Positions 7,738-16,333 of a stretch of 64,000 bases of DNA are shown here, in pieces (the first letter of the stretch is position 1; every line of letters starts with the position of its first letter). The translations under genes and the position numbers were made by a program. The DNA lies in NCBI RefSeq assembly GCF_014174475.1, contig NZ_JACJUD010000002.1, positions 422,422 to 486,421 on the forward strand. Direction: 5' to 3'. Source of the DNA: Aquipseudomonas ullengensis (GTDB lineage Bacteria; Pseudomonadota; Gammaproteobacteria; Pseudomonadales; Pseudomonadaceae). The notes below the pieces were generated by a model. That model had not been told where the DNA came from, searched no databases, and saw nothing but the letters and a program-made list of their open reading frames with translations.

Positions 7738-8358
7738 TTATCCCTTGAACCCTTTCGCCACCAGGTACACCTCGTTCGAGCGCGGGCGCGATGCTGCTGG
7801 CTTGCGCACGACCACCTTCTCGAACGAGGTGCGTACGTCGCGCAGGAACTCGTCGGAACCTTCGCCCTGGAAGACCTTGACCACATAGTTGCCATTGGGC
7901 TTGAGCACTTTGCGGACCATGTCGAGGGTGAGCTCGACCAGATACATCGAGGACGCCTGATCGGCCACCGCAACGCCGCTGAGGTTGGGCGCGATGTCGG
8001 AGACGATCAGGTCGGGCTGGCGGCCGTCGAGCTGGTCGAGCAGCTGCTGGAACACCGCGTCGTCGGTAAAGTCGCCCTGAATGAAGTCGACGTTATCCAG
8101 CGGGTCCATCGGCAGAATATCGGTGGCTACCACCCGGCCCTTTTCGCCCACCAGCTTGCCAGCCACTTGTGACCAGCCGCCAGGGGCGGAGCCAAGGTCC
8201 ATGAGCAGCATGCCGGGGCGGATCAGCCTGTCCTTCTCGTTCAGCTCGATCAGCTTGTAGCTGGAGCGGGAACGCAAGCCGTCCTTCTGAGCCCGCTTTA
8301 CGTAGGGGTCGTTGACGTGTTCATTCAGCCAGCGGCTGCTGCTTTTGGAGCGTTTCAT
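7738..8358 (-). CDS. rlmE: 23S rRNA (uridine-2'-O-)-methyltransferase RlmE (FtsJ/RrmJ)
   Basis: 206 residues, the full family length. SAM-binding motif LMDLGSAPGGWSQVAGKL lies at about 50-67. The catalytic K-D-K-E tetrad of RlmE is recognisable: Lys in SSYKLIEL, Asp in VSDIAPNLSG, Lys in VVKVFQGEG and Glu in RPRSNEVYLVAKG. The enzyme methylates the ribose of U2552 in the 50S A-loop. The start at 8358 (MKRSKSSSRWLNEHVNDPYV) matches the usual family N-terminus. In P. aeruginosa and E. coli this gene lies beside ftsH; here it does not, so it may be relocated or a second copy. Confidence 0.88.
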   Translation of the reverse strand: MKRSKSSSRWLNEHVNDPYVKRAQKDGLRSRSSYKLIELNEKDRLIRPGMLLMDLGSAPGGWSQVAGKLVGEKGRVVATDILPMDPLDNVDFIQGDFTDDAVFQQLLDQLDGRQPDLIVSDIAPNLSGVAVADQASSMYLVELTLDMVRKVLKPNGNYVVKVFQGEGSDEFLRDVRTSFEKVVVRKPAASRPRSNEVYLVAKGFKG

Positions 8359-8616
8359 GAGTGGGCCAACCAGAAAAATCAAGGTGAGGAGCGGCGCAGG
8401 GGGCAAGCAGTTGGCCGCAAAGTGGTGGCGATTATAGGCCGATAACAGGGCGCAGGTTAAATCGCAGGGCAGGGAGCGCGCGGCGCCGACCGGCAGGGCG
8501 CCTTCCGCCGGGCGGCGGGCCAGGCCTGACAGGGGCGGGCGGTGGCGGCTACAATTGCCACCTTACCCCACCCTCAGTTGCTTCCTTTGCCGGAGTCACC
8601 GGCCAGGATTACCGCC

Positions 8617-10236
8617 ATGATTCGCATCAACGAACTGTCCCTGCCCCTCGATCACTCCGCCGATGAGCTGCGCCAGGCCATCCTCAAGCGCCTGGATATC
8701 AGCGACGCCGACCTGCTGAACTTCACCGTGTTCAAGCGCAGCTACGACGCCCGCAAGAAGAACAGCGTCATCCTGTTCATCTACATCATCGATCTGGACG
8801 TTCGCGACGAGGCGGCCGTGCTGTCGCGCTTCGCCGATGACCACAATGTCCGCCCGGCGCCGGACACCAACTACTATTCCGTCGGCCAGGCGCCGGCTGA
8901 TCTGAGCGAGCGGCCGCTGGTGGTGGGCTTCGGCCCCTGCGGCCTGTTCGCCGCGCTGCTGCTGGCGCAGATGGGTTTCAAGCCCATCGTGCTGGAGCGC
9001 GGCAAGGACGTGCGGGCCCGCACCAAGGACACCTGGGCCCTGTGGCGCAAGAAGGTCCTGACGCCCGAGTCCAACGTGCAGTTCGGCGAGGGCGGTGCCG
9101 GCCTGTTCTCCGACGGCAAGCTCTACAGCCAGATCAAGGACCCCAAGTTCTACGCCCGCAAGGTGGTTCACGAGTTCGTCCGCGCCGGCGCGCCGGACGA
9201 GATCATGTACGTGAGCAAGCCGCATATCGGTACCTTCCGCCTCACCGGCGTGGTCGCCGCCATGCGCGAGGAAATCATCGCCCTCGGTGGCGAGGTGCGC
9301 TTCGAGAGCAAGGTCACCGATCTGCAGATCAATGACGGGCAGCTTGAAGGCGTGGTGCTGGCCAGCGGCGAAACCATCCGCAGTCGCCATGTGGTGCTGG
9401 CGCTGGGCCACAGCTCGCGCGATACCTTCCGCATGCTGCACCGCCAGGGCGTGTTCATGGAGGCCAAGCCGTTTGCCGTGGGCTTCCGCATCGAACACCC
9501 GCAAGGCTTGATCGACCAGGCCCGCCTGGGCAAATACGCCGGCCATCCGGAACTCGGCGCCGCCGACTACAAGCTGGTGCATCACGCCAAGAATGGCCGG
9601 GCCGTCTACAGCTTCTGCATGTGCCCAGGCGGCACGGTGGTGGCGGCGACCTCCGAACCGGAACGCGTGGTGACCAACGGCATGAGCCAGTACTCGCGCA
9701 ACGAACGCAATGCCAATGCCGGCATCGTCGTCGGCATCAACCCGGAGCAGGACTTCCCCGGCGGCCCGCTGGCCGGCGTGGAGTTCCAGGAGCGCCTGGA
9801 GTCCCTCGCCTATGAACTGGGCGGCAGCGACTACTGTGCGCCGGCGCAACTGGTCGGCGACTTCATTCGCGGCGTTCCATCGAGCGAGCTGGGCGAGGTG
9901 GAACCCTCCTACAAACCCGGCATACGCCTGGGCGACTTGGCCCCCTCGCTGCCGGCGTATGCGATCGAGGCCATCCGCGAGGCGCTGCCGGCCTTCGGCA
10001 AGCAGATCCGCGGTTTCGATCGCGCTGACGCCGTGCTCACCGGCATCGAAACCCGCACCTCCTCGCCGCTGCGCATCACCCGCGACAACGAGACCCTGCA
10101 AAGCCTCAACCTGAAAGGCCTGTACCCGGCCGGTGAAGGCGCTGGTTATGCGGGCGGCATCCTCTCGGCAGGCGTGGATGGCATCAAGGTTGCCGAAGCG
10201 CTGGCCAAGTCGATGCTGGCTGAACTGAGCCACTGA
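8617..10236 (+). CDS. NAD(P)/FAD-dependent dehydrogenase (COG2509-like)
   Basis: 539 residues. After a small N-terminal domain (1-95) comes the dinucleotide-binding motif VVGFGPCGLFAALLLAQMGF (about 102-121) and ERGKDVRAR, then FGEGGAGLFSDGKLYSQIKD, typical of the FAD-dependent dehydrogenases grouped as COG2509. The C-terminus has the second FAD motif GLYPAGEGAGYAGGILSAGVDG. It carries no signal peptide and should be a soluble flavoprotein; its substrate is unknown. The ATG at 8617 gives the conserved beginning MIRINELSLPLDH. The downstream methyltransferase starts 11 nt after its stop, so the two probably form an operon. Confidence 0.85.
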   Translation: MIRINELSLPLDHSADELRQAILKRLDISDADLLNFTVFKRSYDARKKNSVILFIYIIDLDVRDEAAVLSRFADDHNVRPAPDTNYYSVGQAPADLSERPLVVGFGPCGLFAALLLAQMGFKPIVLERGKDVRARTKDTWALWRKKVLTPESNVQFGEGGAGLFSDGKLYSQIKDPKFYARKVVHEFVRAGAPDEIMYVSKPHIGTFRLTGVVAAMREEIIALGGEVRFESKVTDLQINDGQLEGVVLASGETIRSRHVVLALGHSSRDTFRMLHRQGVFMEAKPFAVGFRIEHPQGLIDQARLGKYAGHPELGAADYKLVHHAKNGRAVYSFCMCPGGTVVAATSEPERVVTNGMSQYSRNERNANAGIVVGINPEQDFPGGPLAGVEFQERLESLAYELGGSDYCAPAQLVGDFIRGVPSSELGEVEPSYKPGIRLGDLAPSLPAYAIEAIREALPAFGKQIRGFDRADAVLTGIETRTSSPLRITRDNETLQSLNLKGLYPAGEGAGYAGGILSAGVDGIKVAEALAKSMLAELSH

Positions 10237-10247
10237 GCGCCGTATTG

Positions 10248-10973
10248 ATGAAACTCGACGACATCAAAAAGCTGCAGCAGAAAAAGTACCGGGCCGAGTT
10301 CGGTCATTTTCTGGTGGAGGGCGAGCACCTGATTCTTGAACTGCAGAAGGCGGCCCTGCACAACCCGCAGCTGCAGCGCAGCGAGCTGTATGTGACGGGT
10401 GCCTACGAGCACTGGCAAAGCACATTCAAGACCCATGTGATCAGCGACCGGCAGATGGCGCAGATCGCCGACACGCAAACGCCGCAGGGCATCATCGCCC
10501 TGGTACCGATGCTGCCAACGGCCGCGCCGGCTGCCGCGTCCAGCGAGCGCGCCATCTACCTGCACGAGATCCAGGACCCGGGCAACCTCGGCACCATCCT
10601 GCGTACCCTGGCCTGGTTCGGTAACTTCCGCTGCCTGCTCAGCCCCGGCAGCGTCGACCCGTACAACCCCAAGGTGGTGCGCTCCAGCATGGGCGCGATT
10701 TTCCATACGACCATGGAACTGGATGTGCAGCTGGAATCCTTGTCCACGCGCTTCGAGCGCATCGCTTGCCTGGACATGCACGGCGACAGCCTGCAGTCGG
10801 CCAGTTTCAAGGCGTTCGATTGCTACCTGTTCGGCAACGAAGCCCGCGGTGTGCCGCGCGAGCAACTGACTGCGCTCAACGCCCAGCCCTTCACGATTGC
10901 CGGCTGTGGCGTCATCGAATCGCTGAACCTGGCCGCGACGGTCAATATGTGCGTGTACGAGTTGAGCCGGTAA
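10248..10973 (+). CDS. SpoU/TrmH-family RNA 2'-O-methyltransferase
   Basis: 241 residues. An N-terminal substrate-binding domain (FGHFLVEGEHLILE, about 17-30) precedes a SPOUT catalytic domain (about 105-241) with all three motifs: motif 1 IQDPGNLGTILRTLAWFG (Asn and Arg catalytic), motif 2 YLFGNEARGVP, and motif 3 VIESLNLAATVNMCVYEL forming the knot. Such enzymes methylate ribose in rRNA or tRNA; the exact target is not evident. It follows the FAD dehydrogenase by 11 nt and is followed by a perfect inverted repeat. Confidence 0.87.
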   Translation: MKLDDIKKLQQKKYRAEFGHFLVEGEHLILELQKAALHNPQLQRSELYVTGAYEHWQSTFKTHVISDRQMAQIADTQTPQGIIALVPMLPTAAPAAASSERAIYLHEIQDPGNLGTILRTLAWFGNFRCLLSPGSVDPYNPKVVRSSMGAIFHTTMELDVQLESLSTRFERIACLDMHGDSLQSASFKAFDCYLFGNEARGVPREQLTALNAQPFTIAGCGVIESLNLAATVNMCVYELSR

Positions 10974-11010
10974 CGGACCGCGAGCTGCTCTTTCAGCCAG
11001 CCCATCTTTC

Positions 11011-11044
11011 TGATAGCCCCCACGCTCCAGCGTGGGGGCTATCA
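11011..11044. terminator. Perfect 16-bp inverted repeat between convergent genes, possible bidirectional terminator
   Basis: The arms TGATAGCCCCCACGCT and AGCGTGGGGGCTATCA flank a 2-nt loop. It lies between the ends of the methyltransferase gene and the enoyl-CoA hydratase gene, as a shared terminator would. There is no U-tract on either side. Its core CCCACGCTccAGCGTGGG recurs at 16127-16145, so it belongs to a dispersed repeat family. Confidence 0.55.
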
Positions 11045-11054
11045 GCATGCGGTT

Positions 11055-11954
11055 CTAGTCCTGCTTCCCGACAGCGTCGGCCGTCCATTCGTCATAGAAC
11101 GGCGGAAGGCTGGAGGCTTTTGAGGTGAAGCGCGGTGCACGTTTTTCCAGAAACGCGGCCACACCTTCCTTGCCGTCAGCGATGCTGGTGTAGAACATCG
11201 CCAGCGAATCGATGCGGTGTGCTTCCAGTGGATGGGCTTGCGCGCTGTTGCGGTAGAGCATCTGCCGGCTGAGCGCGGTGGCGGCGGGCGAGCGATCCTG
11301 CACCAGCCGGCGGGCGAAGGCTTCAGCCTCTTGCAGCAGCGTTTCCGGTGCGTGCACCGAGCGCACCAGGCGCCCGCGCAGGGCTTCCTGGGCGTCGAAA
11401 ATGTCGGCGGTGTAGACCCATTCCAGCGCTTGCTGCAGGCCGACGATACGCGGCAGAAACCAGCTTGAGCAGGCCTCAGGGACGATACCCAAGCGGCCGA
11501 AGACGAAGCCGATGCGGGCTTTTTCCGAGGCGAGGCGAAAATCCATCGCCAGGGTCATGGTGGCGCCGATTCCGACCGCCGCGCCATTGATGGCGGCCAC
11601 CACCGGCTTGCGGCAGGCCTGGATGGCCAGTGTCACGCGGCCACCGGTGTCGCGCACGCCAGCATGGATGTCTGGCGCATCGAGCTGTTCGTGCATGTCC
11701 GCCAGGCTGGGGGTCAGGCTTTCGTCCAGGCCGAAGACGTTGCCTTCTTTCGACAGATCCATGCCCGCGCAAAACGCGCGGCCCGCCCCGGTGACCAGGA
11801 TGACGCGCACCTCATCGTCCAGGCTGGCGCGGTTGAAGGCGTGCTCCAGTTCATTGGCCATTTCGATGGTGAACGCGTTCATCTGCTCGGGGCGGTTGAG
11901 GGTCAGTTTCAGCAGGCCATCGTCGAGCTGCCAATCAATTGCTGAGTAGTTCAT
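11055..11954 (-). CDS. Enoyl-CoA hydratase/isomerase family protein
   Basis: 299 residues with a complete crotonase fold. GAGRAFCAGMDLS (about 56-68) supplies the first oxyanion-hole element, and KPVVAAINGAAVGIGATMTL (about 117-136) the second. FVFGRLGIVPEACSSWFLPR follows, where crotonases carry an acid at or next to the Glu of this region. The tail RAPRFTSKASSLPPFYDEW fits family members of about 290-300 residues. The physiological substrate is not clear. The gene is monocistronic, convergent with the methyltransferase gene. Confidence 0.88.
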   Translation of the reverse strand: MNYSAIDWQLDDGLLKLTLNRPEQMNAFTIEMANELEHAFNRASLDDEVRVILVTGAGRAFCAGMDLSKEGNVFGLDESLTPSLADMHEQLDAPDIHAGVRDTGGRVTLAIQACRKPVVAAINGAAVGIGATMTLAMDFRLASEKARIGFVFGRLGIVPEACSSWFLPRIVGLQQALEWVYTADIFDAQEALRGRLVRSVHAPETLLQEAEAFARRLVQDRSPAATALSRQMLYRNSAQAHPLEAHRIDSLAMFYTSIADGKEGVAAFLEKRAPRFTSKASSLPPFYDEWTADAVGKQD

Positions 11955-12128
11955 CTGCTCGTTCCCTTGTTGTTATTCGGCTCAATCGTGGCTCAGGCAG
12001 GCACCGTCTCACCTGGTAGTCGCCTCGCCTGATAGTGGTCGATAGCCGAGCTGATATAGCACAGGGGTAATCGGGCGAGGTATCGACCGTTCGAACGTTT
12101 CTAGGTGCTGGCGGGAGGGCGCGGGCGA

Positions 12129-12977
12129 TCAGCGAGTGCTGGCTGGCTGCTGCGTGCTGAGGCTTTTCGTCTTGGCGTCCAGTACGGCGGTGCGCAGCGC
12201 ACTCAAGGTCTGCTTGCCGGCGGGAAATTCCAGTACGGCGCTTTCGGCTAGCGTGTGAATGCGCTCTCCGCTGTGCAGCGTGAGCTGCAGGAATGCCAGG
12301 TGCTCGCTCCATGAGCGGTAGCGCCGGACCATGAAGAGGCTGTGCCGGGAGGTGATTGAGCGGATCTTCGTCAGCGGAATCTGGCGGTGGCCGTCGGCGC
12401 TGGACACCACCAGTTCATCGTTGTGAATAAAGGCCGGCGCGGATTTTCCGACCCGCAGCCATTCCACCGTGAAACGCCACGCCATGAGCAACACGCATAG
12501 CGCCACCACGGTTATTTCGGAGAGTGGTGTGGCCGTCAGGTGGAACAGGGTGAAACCACCGAGTAACACGAGAATGGCGAGGGTGATCATCCGGAAGAAA
12601 TAGACGCTGTGGAATTCGGTAAGTGGCAGTAAGCGGATATCCATGCGCGCTGTTCCTGAGGCGGTTAGGTCGAGCGCTGCGGTGCCCTCGAAGCGCCGCG
12701 CCAGAACGCCCATCACGATACCGCCGACCATGCCGATGGCGCCGCAGGTCAAACCCATGGATCGGTTGGTGACGAAGCCGACGTTTTTCACATGGGTGGG
12801 CAGGCCGAGAAGGCCGATGAAAAGCAGCATCGCCGCCGACAGGGCAATCAGGTAAATACCGCCTGCACGCCAAGAGTCGGTGGGGATGCCCTTGTTCCGG
12901 CAATAGAGGTAGCCCAAGCCAAAAGGCAGCAGGAACTGGGTGACGAGGAAGAGGATGAAGCTGCCGCTGTCGTTCAT
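12129..12977 (-). CDS. Polytopic membrane protein, hypothetical
   Basis: 282 residues with about five hydrophobic segments (near 6-24, 40-60, 75-95, 130-150 and 152-170) and a soluble C-terminal domain (about 175-282). The latter contains NDELVVSSADGHRQIPLTKI, reminiscent of membrane-linked PH-like domains, but I do not recognise the family with confidence. The N-terminus MNDSGSFILFLVTQFLLPFG at 12977 begins directly with a helix. Nothing nearby indicates a function. Confidence 0.65.
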   Translation of the reverse strand: MNDSGSFILFLVTQFLLPFGLGYLYCRNKGIPTDSWRAGGIYLIALSAAMLLFIGLLGLPTHVKNVGFVTNRSMGLTCGAIGMVGGIVMGVLARRFEGTAALDLTASGTARMDIRLLPLTEFHSVYFFRMITLAILVLLGGFTLFHLTATPLSEITVVALCVLLMAWRFTVEWLRVGKSAPAFIHNDELVVSSADGHRQIPLTKIRSITSRHSLFMVRRYRSWSEHLAFLQLTLHSGERIHTLAESAVLEFPAGKQTLSALRTAVLDAKTKSLSTQQPASTR

Positions 12978-13471
12978 CGTTGCCTGGCTCGAAGTGGGTC
13001 GGCTCAGGGTAAGGCATCTGCATGCCAGGCTGGGTGACCGGCTATGCAGAACGGTGGTGGAACAGCCGTAGGGTGGAACCCGCGCAGCGTTTACCAGCCC
13101 ATCACGCCCCGAGTTCGACTGCTTGCACGCTCTGCAGGGGCACGCAGCCAGCGCCGCTGCGCATCACCAAGCCCCGGCCGACATGCAGCAAGCCCGCTTG
13201 TGCCGCTATGAGGCTTGCGAGCAGGCAATGATCCGCGCAGCGAGTGGCAGGCTCCACAGACTTGTGGGAGGATCAAAGCGCGCTGCTGTGCCGGCCATGC
13301 CGCGTTGTTCCATTGGCAGGTGGCAGTAGGGTAGAAGGCGCAGCGTGTTTTCCATGCCTGTGGAATCCGCGCTACTGAGGTTGTACGAAGTGCTTTGTTA
13401 CACGCCTGTCCAAGCGATGGGTTATGCGACACCCCCCTAAAAATAAGATCTAGCAGTAAGGTGTGGGACGT
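12978..13471. other. Intergenic region, about 490 bp, no convincing gene
   Basis: It holds one short degenerate palindromic motif (GTAGGGTGGAACCCGCGCAG near 13070) of the family seen elsewhere in the window. The minus-strand frame near 13115-13190 reads GLLHVGRGLVMRSGAGCVPL then QSVQAVELGA, which could be a decayed gene tail, but it is too short to name. The promoter of the downstream binding-protein gene probably lies near 13440-13460. Confidence 0.4.
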
Positions 13472-14200
13472 ATGTTGACGCTCAGATATTCAGTGCTTCT
13501 ACTGGCATTGATCAGCGGCTTTTGTCGTGCGGATCTGCCAGTTGTGACCGTGGGTTATTACGATTTCCCCCCATCCATTTACACCACGCCTGACGGACGC
13601 ACGGAGGGGCCGCTGTTCGACCTGCTGACGCGCATGGTGCAGCGCGCTGGCTACACGCCGCAGTTCCGCGCCATGCCGATCGCGCGGCTGTACAACGAAC
13701 TGCGTGAAGGCCGTGTCGACCTTTGGGCCGGAGCCCCCAACAAGCAGGAGCTCAAGGGCCACGTCCTGGAGTCGGATCGCCCGCTGGCCGAGGTCAGGCT
13801 CAACCTGTATTACCGTCCCGACACGCCAGCGCCCAAGGTGCCGGATGATCTGGCCGGCAAGGTGATGATCATGCTCAGCGGTTACAGCTACTGGCCGCAT
13901 ACCCGGGAGCTGCTGCTGGACCCGGCACGGGAGATCACGCAACTGCGCACCCATCATCGCGAGGCGGCGTTGGAGCTGCTTCGCCGCCAGCGTGGCGACT
14001 ACCTGCTGGACTACCAGCTCCCGATCGATCAGGTGCTCAAGAGGACAGGCCAGCCGCCGCTGCCCTACGTCACCGTGGAGAGCCTGCCCATCCGCCTGAT
14101 CGTTTCCCGCAAAAGCTCCGACGCGCCGCTGCTGTTGCAGAGGATGGAAGAGGTGTTCGATCAGATGCAGGCGGCTGGTGAGGATATGGCGCTGCCATAG
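13472..14200 (+). CDS. Periplasmic SBP_bac_3-type substrate-binding protein, solitary
   Basis: 242 residues. A signal peptide (1-19, ending SGFCRA) precedes a two-lobed binding domain of the family-3 (amino-acid type) solute-binding fold: VTVGYYDFPPSIYTTPDGRT at the start, LFDLLTRMVQRAGYTPQFRA, and ARLYNELREGRVDLWAGAPN. No ABC permease or ATPase is adjacent. Such stand-alone proteins may serve unlinked transporters or signalling. The ATG at 13472 has AAGG about 10 nt upstream; a GTG at 13463 is an alternative. Confidence 0.8.
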   Translation: MLTLRYSVLLLALISGFCRADLPVVTVGYYDFPPSIYTTPDGRTEGPLFDLLTRMVQRAGYTPQFRAMPIARLYNELREGRVDLWAGAPNKQELKGHVLESDRPLAEVRLNLYYRPDTPAPKVPDDLAGKVMIMLSGYSYWPHTRELLLDPAREITQLRTHHREAALELLRRQRGDYLLDYQLPIDQVLKRTGQPPLPYVTVESLPIRLIVSRKSSDAPLLLQRMEEVFDQMQAAGEDMALP

Positions 14201-14260
14201 GCCACGCAGCTGAGGTTCGAGCGTTTGCCGGGAAGGCGAGACAGTGCGGGTTTACCGGCT

Positions 14261-14294
14261 GATCGTTCCCACGGGTGGCTTGGTGGGAACGATC
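14261..14294. terminator. Inverted repeat between convergent genes
   Basis: The arms GATCGTTCCCAC and GTGGGAACGATC flank a 10-nt loop. It lies between the ends of two convergent genes and may stop transcription from both sides, though there is no U-run. The arm sequence resembles the CCCACGC repeats found at 16127-16258. Confidence 0.5.
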
Positions 14295-14302
14295 AAGCGC
14301 AA

Positions 14303-14755
14303 TCAAAACTGCTTGGATGCGTTGGCGATGCGCTGGTACTTGCGCAGCTCCCGGTTAACGCTGCGGATATCCAGGAAGAATATTTCTGCGCTGCGCCAGA
14401 GCAGCATCCACGCGGTGACCGTCACAACGCCCACCGGGATGGTGCCTTCAATACCCAGAGCTGTGCCTGCCAGCACCAGGGCGAGTGCCAGGCCCAGCAG
14501 CGTCAGCGCGACTAGCCGCTGGGTGCGGATATCCCCTCTGAGTTGTTCGCTCTTTTCCGCAAAGGTATTGCTGATGGCTTGCTGCAGGCGTTCTCGCTCA
14601 TCTTCCGGGCAGTTGATCTGCAGGAGTAGCTCGGGGTGGTACCAGGCGCTGTCCGACAGGTAGTCCGTCAGCTCGGGGCTCAGCTTGGGGGTGTCTGGCG
14701 AGGCAAACGGATTGAGGTAATCGTGGGTGATCGTCAGGTCTATTTTTTTGGTCAT
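14303..14755 (-). CDS. Small membrane protein with two helices, hypothetical
   Basis: 150 residues. The first 75 are soluble and partly acidic (INCPEDERERLQQAISNTFA, probably helical). Two closely spaced membrane helices follow (about 80-99 and 104-122), then a short basic tail SVNRELRKYQRIANASKQF. This suggests a protein with both ends in the cytoplasm. The ATG at 14755 gives MTKKIDLTITHDYLNPF. I do not recognise the family. Confidence 0.65.
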   Translation of the reverse strand: MTKKIDLTITHDYLNPFASPDTPKLSPELTDYLSDSAWYHPELLLQINCPEDERERLQQAISNTFAEKSEQLRGDIRTQRLVALTLLGLALALVLAGTALGIEGTIPVGVVTVTAWMLLWRSAEIFFLDIRSVNRELRKYQRIANASKQF

Positions 14756-14921
14756 AACGAGCCTTTGCCTGTTTGAGTTGTGGGCGGAGGTTTTAGTGGC
14801 TGAGGTAAACCTAGTCGCCAGATGGCTGCTCTGCGTGGTTGGAATTGTGGGCGGTGGAGCGTCGAGGGCTGCACTTCCACACAGGGCGTGGGAGCGATCA
14901 AGCAATCCTGGCTCGTAGGTC

Positions 14922-15252
14922 GAGTGCAAGCGCGGCGCTTTCCTCGGCGGGAACTACAGGTTTACTCGCTGTGCTCGCCCTTCGGGCCAGCCTGCGGCTG
15001 TTACTTCGCTTCGCTCCGTTGCGCCTCGCACGGCGAGTCCCTTTTGGCAAACGCCCCAAAAGGAACCAAAAGGTCTGCGCCCCTGCATCCGGCCCCGCCT
15101 GCGGCGGGGTTCCCTCACTCCATCATTGCTCCAGGGGCCCGCGCCGAAGGGCCATCCCTGGCCCATCGGCGCTCTCGCGACATCCATGTCGCTCAACCCC
15201 TTACGCAACGATTCCGTTCGGCCTCCTGAAAGGGGCGATTGGTGTTGCCTGA
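14922..15252 (+). repeat. Long dispersed repeat, copy A
   Basis: It begins GAGTGCAAGCGCGGCGCTTT and ends near TTGGTGTTGCCTGAT. It shares its whole length with copy C (15843-16120), except for a 56-nt insertion (about 14965-15021) rich in TTCGC/TCGCTCC. The inner palindrome TTTTGGcaaacgCCCCAAAA and the block AAGGGCCATCCCTGGCCCAT recur in all copies. It is not coding: open frames exist on both strands but differ between copies. Confidence 0.85.
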
Positions 15253-15296
15253 TAGTGGGGCGTAGGCGCATCAGCTTTGCATCGCTCTACTGCATC

Positions 15297-15386
15297 ACTG
15301 GATTCCCGCCTGCGCGGGAATGACGGAAGAGGGACCACGACTCCTCTTTTCTACCCCGTCATTCCCGCGAAGGCGGGAATCCAGAG
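15297..15386. repeat. Pair of inverted ATTCCCGC..GCGGGAAT repeats
   Basis: Two near-identical elements, one around 15301-15322 (ATTCCCGCCTGCGCGGGAAT) and one around 15360-15380 (ATTCCCGCGAAGGCGGGAAT), face each other across about 38 nt. Each is itself a palindrome. This motif type is widespread in proteobacterial intergenic DNA. Confidence 0.8.
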
Positions 15387-15450
15387 GTGGGAAGCGCAGT
15401 GGCAACAGCAAGCAAGAAAGACACAAGCCTCAAGCAACGCGGAGCCCGAA

Positions 15451-15670
15451 CCCCGTCAGGAGGCCGAGTGGAGGCGCTGTGGAGAGGGGCATTTGGCATG
15501 GATGCCAAATGAGGAACGATGGGCCAGGGATGGCCCTTCGTGACGACCCTCGGAACAGCGCCGGAGCGAGGGAAGTTTCGCGCAGCGAAACCCGGATGTC
15601 GGGCGCGCTTTCTCTTTGGTTACTTTCTCTTTGCGCGTGCAAAGAGAAAGTGACTCGCCGTAAGGGCGAA
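15451..15670 (-). repeat. Long dispersed repeat, copy B (inverted)
   Basis: Read on the minus strand, it matches copy D at 47881-48105: the TCACTTTCTCTTTG hairpin arm, GCATCCGGGTTTCG, the GGCCATCCCTGGCC block and the terminal CTCGGCCTCCTGACGG. It lies between copies A and C in opposite orientation. Confidence 0.85.
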
Positions 15671-15718
15671 GAGCGTGGATTCAGTTGAGTCGGATGTCCC
15701 GTGTGGCGCCGATGGTGG

Positions 15719-15782
15719 GTAAACAGAGCGTTGTCCACCCTACAAAAGCCACCCCGCGTAGGGTGGAAAACCGCGAAGCGTT
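15719..15782. repeat. Short GTAGGGTGG palindromic repeat
   Basis: CCACCCTAC at 15737-15745 faces GTAGGGTGG at 15758-15766, followed by AAAACCGCGAAGCGTTTT. This is a diverged member of the GTAGGGYGGG repeat family also found at 28016-28067, 32834-32857 and 43362-43413. Confidence 0.65.
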
Positions 15783-15842
15783 TTCCGCCGTGGATATCCA
15801 GCTACTTGCCGAACACCGTTGTGGTGTTGGCTTTGCGGTTCT

Positions 15843-16120
15843 GAGTGCAAGCGCGGCGCTTTCCTCGGCTGGGGCTACAGGTTTCGCCTCGCACGGCGAG
15901 TCCCTTTTGGCAAACGCCCCAAAAGGAACCAAAAGGTCTGCGCCCCTGCATCCGGGTCTGGCTGCGCCAGACTTCCCTCACTCCATCCTTGCTCCAGGGG
16001 CCCGCGCCGAAGGGCCATCCCTGGCCCATCGGCGCTCTCGCGACATCCATGTCGCTCAACCCCTTACGCAACGATTCCGTTCGGCCTCCTGAAAGGGGCG
16101 ATTGGAGTTGCCTGACGGTC
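15843..16120 (+). repeat. Long dispersed repeat, copy C
   Basis: It is co-linear with copy A from GAGTGCAAGCGCGGCGCTTT to GGGGCGATTGG.GTTGCCTGA, lacking A's 56-nt insertion. Copies A and C lie about 920 bp apart in direct orientation, so recombination between them could delete copy B and the DNA between. Confidence 0.85.
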
Positions 16121-16126
16121 TGATGG

Positions 16127-16258
16127 CTCCCACGCTCCAGCGTGGTAGCAAGCCCGCGACGCTCTGCGTCGCTACGTGGCTTCCGGCGTGTAGTTGCTGG
16201 CGGGTGGACGCTGGAGCGTCGAGGGCTGCATTCCCACGCGGAGCGTGGGAACGATTAA
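16127..16258. repeat. Cluster of CCCACGCT / AGCGTGGG palindromes
   Basis: It contains CCCACGCTCCAGCGTGG (16129-16145), GCGACGCTCTGCGTCGC and CCCACGCGGAGCGTGGGAAC (about 16233-16252). The stretch GTCGAGGGCTGCA followed by a CCCAC palindrome also occurs at 14869-14906. These are extragenic palindromes with no coding potential. Confidence 0.7.
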
Positions 16259-16333
16259 AGTGACTCGCCGTAAGGGCGAAAATGGATGGGGCGTTCAGCT
16301 CGGGTGTTTGGGGAGTTCGTTAGTTCCTTTTTC

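Noticed and set aside
14822..16123. Several 90-140 codon frames in the repeat region, with the same peptides recurring (for example RDIHVAQPLTQRFRSAS)
   Set aside because: They come from the duplicated repeat copies, lie on both strands, and lack ribosome binding sites. They recur because the DNA repeats, not because a protein is conserved.
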